Source: Nissolia schottii
Lineage: Eukaryota; Streptophyta; Magnoliopsida; Fabales; Fabaceae
NCBI GenBank assembly: GCA_003254905.1
Contig: QANU01064947.1
Coordinates: forward strand, 62,001-126,000
Direction: 5' to 3'
DNA length: 64,000 nt
The translations under genes and the position numbers were made by a program. Positions 59,400 through 64,000 of the stretch are shown here, one piece after another; the first letter of the stretch is position 1, and each line of letters starts with the position of its first letter. The notes below the pieces were generated by a model, which saw nothing but the letters and a program-made list of their open reading frames with translations, was not told the origin of the DNA and ran no database searches.

Positions 59400-60403
59400 C
59401 AACAGTGTTATATGTACATTCTGAAATTTGTCATCATAGTGCTAACTCTTTCTTTAATACATCAGGCACCACCCTCACATACTTCTAAACCAATTCGTTC
59501 TACCACAATACCCACTCCACTACGAGAATGCGTCACCACCACACCACAGCGAGAGATCGTGAACCACTCACTACCCTAACTATCGGCAGAGCCCAATCAC
59601 CAACGGAACTCGCTAACCACCCACCGCCGCCATAACCGTACCATCATCGCATTATAGTGCGCACAAACTTTTAACATCTTAGTGAACAAACATATACAAC
59701 ATACGTGTACAAATATATGAAACAAATAACACAAACTAATATGTGAGCAAATCAGATGAAGGAGTACTACAGAAACTTTTACCATTTATTGTACAAACAT
59801 GTACAACATACTTGCACAAATATATCACACAATTAATACAAACTATTATTTAAGAAGAAAAAAAGAGAAAGAAGACGTGCACAAACTTTTAACATCTCAG
59901 TGAACAAACATACACAACATATGTAACAAATAACACAAATTAATATGTGAGCAAAACATATGACGGAGTAGTGCACAAACTTTTACCATCTTAGTGCATA
60001 AACATATACAGCATATATGCACAAACATATTACGTAATTAACACAAACTATTATTTAAGAGAAAAAAAAAAGGAAGGAGGAGTGCACAAACTTTTAACCC
60101 CTCATTGCACAAACATATCAAATATAAATGCACAAATTATAATGAATATGCAGGAAAGGAATAATGATGATGAATATGACAAAAAATCAATTGAATGAAT
60201 GAATCGATGGTGAAGAAGCATTGAAGCCGAGAGTTTTACGACTGTGTTTGAGTGAATGCAAACTCGTGTGGGTATGAGCGCAAATCGCATAAGATTCTAT
60301 CTTTCAATTTTTGATATGGTATACGATGAACATTAAATGACCGCATAAAATCAATGGTGACAGTACGGGTGACAGATATTTAGGTATACCCCAATCATTT
60401 TTG
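59400..60403. mobile_element. Mutator-like element C with GCACAAAC array
   Basis: An exact 9-base target duplication, ttaattatc, is at 59,391-59,399 and 60,404-60,412. The ends are inverted and diverged: the left is CAACAGTGTTATATGTACAT and the right, reversed, is CAAAAATGATTGGGGTATAC, again with GTACA/GTATAC starting 14 bases in. The element interrupts a cluster-associated repeat ('cttattaattatc' left, 'taattatctatttaaatttt' right), which marks its boundaries independently. Inside are a GC-richer part (59,460-59,640) and higher-order tandem units built from 'tgcacaaacttttaacatct' and 'tgaacaaacatata' words (59,655-60,130). No coding gene. Confidence 0.78.
59655..60130 (+). repeat. Tandem array of GCACAAACTTTTAACAT units in element C
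   Basis: Units start near 59,660, 59,878, 59,971 and 60,082, with a more diverged one near 59,775. Each holds a TGCACAAACTTTT word, a TGAACAAACATA or TGCATAAACATA word and an 'acacaaact' word. It joins the motif of element B (GCACAAAC) with that of element A (GAACAAAC). Confidence 0.75.
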
Positions 60404-60412
60404 TTAATTATC

Positions 60413-63183
60413 TATTTAAATTTTAATAAACTATAATCATAATTACAGTTCCGTTGCACAAAAAAACAAAATAACTAATTATAATTTTGATAATAATAAT
60501 TATATAATACACTATAATGAATACTACTATACTTAAGTAAAATTAAAGTTATCTTTTTTTTTCTTATAAGTTTTACTAACAAATTTACAAATTAAAAAAA
60601 TTAAAATAAAATATTTTAAATTTATAAAATTTTTGATATCATTAAAAACATGTAAGTTTAATTTTCTTTTCAATAATATCGTTACTTTTTACATTGATAC
60701 ATTTAATGGAAAGAATTCGTTTTCTAACTAATACAATATTATTTTTAACTCTCTTTTTTTTCACCCTTCTAACTTATTAATTGTCTATTCAAATTTAACA
60801 AACTCTAATCATAATTCTCCTTATAATAGTAATATAAGGTTTAGTTAACAATTGTCCTTTTATATAATACAAGGAATTAATGTTCATAAAATATTTTAAT
60901 TTAGCAAAACCTTGTATAATATACTACAATGAATACTATAGTTTAAAATTAAAGCTATCTTTTTTATTTGGTAGGAAAAATGTATATTTATGATCAATCG
61001 TTGCTATATTTGATAGGAGAAAAGTATATTTATGATCAACTGTTGCAATTCTAACTGCAGCATTTAATGCACTTCAATTATTACTGTTTTTTTTTTTTGT
61101 CAGAATACACTTGAATGCATGTCATAGTGGGAAGTTACTAGTTTATCTTACTGGTGCCATAGCAACTTGGAGCTAATTGAGGTGCGGGTGCTTTAGCTTC
61201 ACAAATCTCAAATTTGAACCTTACCAAAGAACGGAAAAATCTGGAGTTTTTAATAATAAAATTTGAGTTATGCTTAAGGCACTTGTTGCAAAAGATAAAA
61301 TAATAACTTTGTATTAAACAAAATAAAATTTAATTACTTTTAATGATATTAAATACTTTAAAATTTTAAAAATTATTTTAGCTTTCTAACCGCTACATAG
61401 CCAAACCCATAAAAGTTTGAATGCCAGAAGTTTCATGGAGAGTAAAATTTTTTTTTTTATAAAAAGTAAATCTGTATAAAAAAAATAAAATATTTAATAT
61501 ATTAAAAGCGTTAAAAACATTACATGATCCAAGTCTCTTAGTAAGTGTCTTTAACTTAACCCAATAAAAATCTAATCACTGCCATGTCATTAATTATTTC
61601 TTTTTTTAAAGATATTCTTATTAAATAAATCATCATTTTTCATACTTATCTACTGTAAGTACTCTAACCACTAATTATAAATAAGTACAATTAGATAAAA
61701 TATTATTAATTTTTCTTTACTTTCACATTTTTTAATCATTTTTATAATACTGGTGTAAAAGAAAAAGTGAGCAATTATTTTAAAATGAATGGAATAATAA
61801 CCTTATTTCAGATTTCTTAATATTAAAAAAATAATTTTAAAATTATATTTTAAACTTTTGAAAAATAAATAAACGAAATGGAACTATTAATATTAGTTAG
61901 TAACCTATAAAGTTTATGTAAGGTTTAATATCAGTTGTATTATTTCACTTTTTTTCACTCCCTAATTCCATTTATTAAATTTCAATATCTATCTTCTTTA
62001 TTTATCTGCTCTACCATAAATTTTCACAATACGAATAAATGCAAATTAAAATATGAAAAATAAGTAGTGTTCGAATTTTCATCTTAATTTTGTGAAGTTG
62101 TTGAGTGGGTGACTATTAACCGATCATTCCTGCTATAGTCCTTTGAAGTCGAGTTGATCCTGTACCTAATACGTGACATAATATTATCCATTAAACCTTG
62201 ATAAAGTTAAATAATATTAGATTTGATAGTATAAGACATGATGATAATATAAAAAATACATTATAATATAATGTATTGATCTAACATCCCTCGTTTCAGG
62301 TGTTCCATTTTTTAAATAAGAATGAGTTATTGCTGCAATTAATGACGGTGGATATGTGTATGAAGGACAAATATTTTTGTTAATAAAAAAATTTTGAAGG
62401 TTAAGGTGAGATTAGATTGAGTTCCCCCCCCCCCTTCACTTGGACATTCTGAAAATGATAATTTGGAAAATTTTGAAAGGAACTATATAAATATGTGTGA
62501 ATTGTGCTGGTCAACATTTTGTGGTCTCATATAGTTTATTTTCCACAATCTATTTGGAAAAACGTTTTAATTTATATTAATTTTGTGGCTGCTAAAATTT
62601 TGGTTGCACTGTATTGTGGGGTTGTGACTATAGTGATGGTCACACTGGTTGACCAACAGGCAGTGGCGGCCGACCATGGCAGCGGGTGGTGGTAGCCAAC
62701 GGGGAGTGGTGGTGGGCGGCTGACTAACGGTGATATGATAAAGGTTGGAATGAAAGAAAAAAAGGAACATGAACATGAACGTTACCCAATTCGATATGAT
62801 AAAGGTGGGAATGAAAGAAAAAGAGGAACGTGAACATGAACATGAACGTTATCTAAAATTGGGTAAAAAATAAATAAGTCAATACAATAACTATAAGATA
62901 AAAATAGATAATCCAGTATAAGATAAAAATTAATTTTATTGTATTAATTAATACTATAAGGCCGGATAGTATATATCAAACTAGGTCTTACTTTTTATAA
63001 TATAAACATATTTATGATTATAAAATTTAATGACTAAACCAACTTAGCTTTTAAGTTTACACCAGAAGATCTTAGGGATAAAACACCTCAAAGTTTTATT
63101 TGGTATTGTATTATACATGTTTGGCATCATGGTAGTAACATGTGCCTCTCAAAAGAACATTAATATCTTTTTCCATTTTTGAA
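60413..63183. other. Intergenic sequence, no gene seen
   Basis: It includes another partial copy of the cluster-associated repeat at about 60,730-61,110 ('cttctaacttattaattg' and 'tgtatatttatgatcaa' phrases), a C-run at about 62,425, and a two-copy 61-bp tandem repeat at about 62,731-62,850 ('gatatgataaaggt...gaacatgaacgtta'). No gene recognised. Confidence 0.45.
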
Positions 63184-64000
63184 TCAATCAGTCTTGACCT
63201 CAGGGGATTGGATGGAAGATGGATAGAACAGCTTCTTGAGTCCAGTGGCGTCCAATATCTTCTTGCTTGGTGCATCCCTTGCCGGTGTTCCTGCCCCTGT
63301 CATATACAGCATTCTGAAGCTCCATTCCACTAGCTCTGGGCAAAGAGCTTTTATCACATAAGTCATTCTGAACCATGCTGGTGTGGTCAGGTATCTATCT
63401 CCCCTCAACGTGCTATTTACTATTGCTTTTGCGCATCCCGTCACTGACCCCACCGGCGTTGCACTGATCTCAACCTATATATCCCGTCAATCAATTTTAA
63501 ACTTTTTGTTGAAAGTGTCCCATTTGTTATAATTAGATAATTCAATTTATTTTAATTAAACCAGTGGAGAAACGTGTGTGACATATAATTGGGGAAATTT
63601 TTGAAAATTTGAGATTGTTTAAGGTGTAAAGATTTGAAATGCTTACATCTCTCATATCCTGGTCCATGTCCACCTTGCCTTGTGCCGTTAAGAACTTTCC
63701 TTTGGTCAATTCGGACTCAATGTAACCGGGGGTCACGATTGTGATGCCTATGTCAAACCCAACTTCGACCCTCAATGTTTCATACAGAGACACTATCGCT
63801 GCTTTGCTTGCCTGTTAATCATGTAATGTAATTAAGATCATGAACATTGAGCATATTTAATTGTAACACATTACTAATTAGCCATAATGTTGTTGTGACT
63901 TACGGAATACACGCTCCTCCTGGGTGCAGGCAACCAGGAATCCGCAGAAGACAAGACCACGATCTTGCCTCTGCTGTTTCTGAGGTGCGGTAATGCGAAC
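63184..64000 (-). CDS. 11-beta-HSD-like/steroleosin SDR, copy 5 (5' part beyond the window)
   Basis: Three exons are visible: part of exon 4 (64,000-63,904), exon 5 (63,811-63,647, 165 nt as in copy 1) and exon 6 (63,474-63,184, ending in a stop). Exon 4 encodes 'PHLRNSRGKIVVLSSADSWL' and reaches the catalytic Tyr, giving YSASK across the junction; Ser is present in the LSSADS motif. Exon 5 has 'GITIVTPGYIESELTKGKF'. The C-terminal tail (LKKLFYPSSIQSPEVKTD) resembles copy 1 more than copy 2. Frames and splice sites are intact, so a working gene is likely. The N-terminal anchor and cofactor site lie outside the window. Confidence 0.88.

Noticed and set aside
1-64000. CRISPR array, bacterial operon or prophage
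   Set aside because: The GCACAAAC and 97-bp arrays have repeats without spacer logic or associated genes, and split genes with GT-AG introns show a plant nuclear genome.

Overview
The window looks like nuclear DNA of a dicot plant, most likely a legume such as soybean (inference from gene content, AT-rich intergenic sequence and repeat style; no species marker was tested). It contains two single N bases, both inside (AT)n microsatellites, as in an assembled chromosome.

Layout. 1-23.6 kb is gene-poor and built from mobile DNA: two Mutator-like elements with dense short internal repeats (4,806-6,699 and 14,455-18,110), a TIR-bounded element carrying a complete plant mobile domain (PMD) gene and a 97-bp minisatellite (about 8.25-13.30 kb), and a tRNA-derived SINE (14,050-14,229). 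At 23.7-24.3 kb is an intact SAUR-type auxin-response gene. 29.2-38.3 kb holds two conserved chromatin/DNA-repair genes, divergently arranged: an 11-exon DEK gene (minus) and an 8-exon RMI1 gene (plus). 39.1-64.0 kb is a minus-strand cluster of five copies of an 11-beta-hydroxysteroid dehydrogenase/steroleosin-like short-chain dehydrogenase: two complete genes, two broken copies, and a fifth copy running off the right edge. One broken copy has a 6.8-kb Ty3/gypsy (Tat-type) retrotransposon in its intron 2, with a GCACC target duplication. A third Mutator-like element of the same kind as the first two lies at 59,400-60,403, inside a repeat that recurs beside the dehydrogenase copies.

How the parts relate. 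DEK (chromatin architecture) and RMI1 (recombination intermediate dissolution) share a roughly 1.1-kb intergenic promoter region. The dehydrogenases are tandem duplicates with matching intron positions (193-nt exon 2, 132-nt exon 4), showing gene birth, decay and transposon interruption in one locus.

The best candidate for something undescribed is the trio of elements at 4.8, 14.5 and 59.4 kb. They share 9-bp target duplications, termini with a GTACAC-like block 14 bases from each end, and interior arrays of the short motif (T)GMACAAAC. One of them carries a decayed multi-exon gene. The second candidate is the PMD-gene element, whose two flanks carry the same 13-5-13 palindrome.
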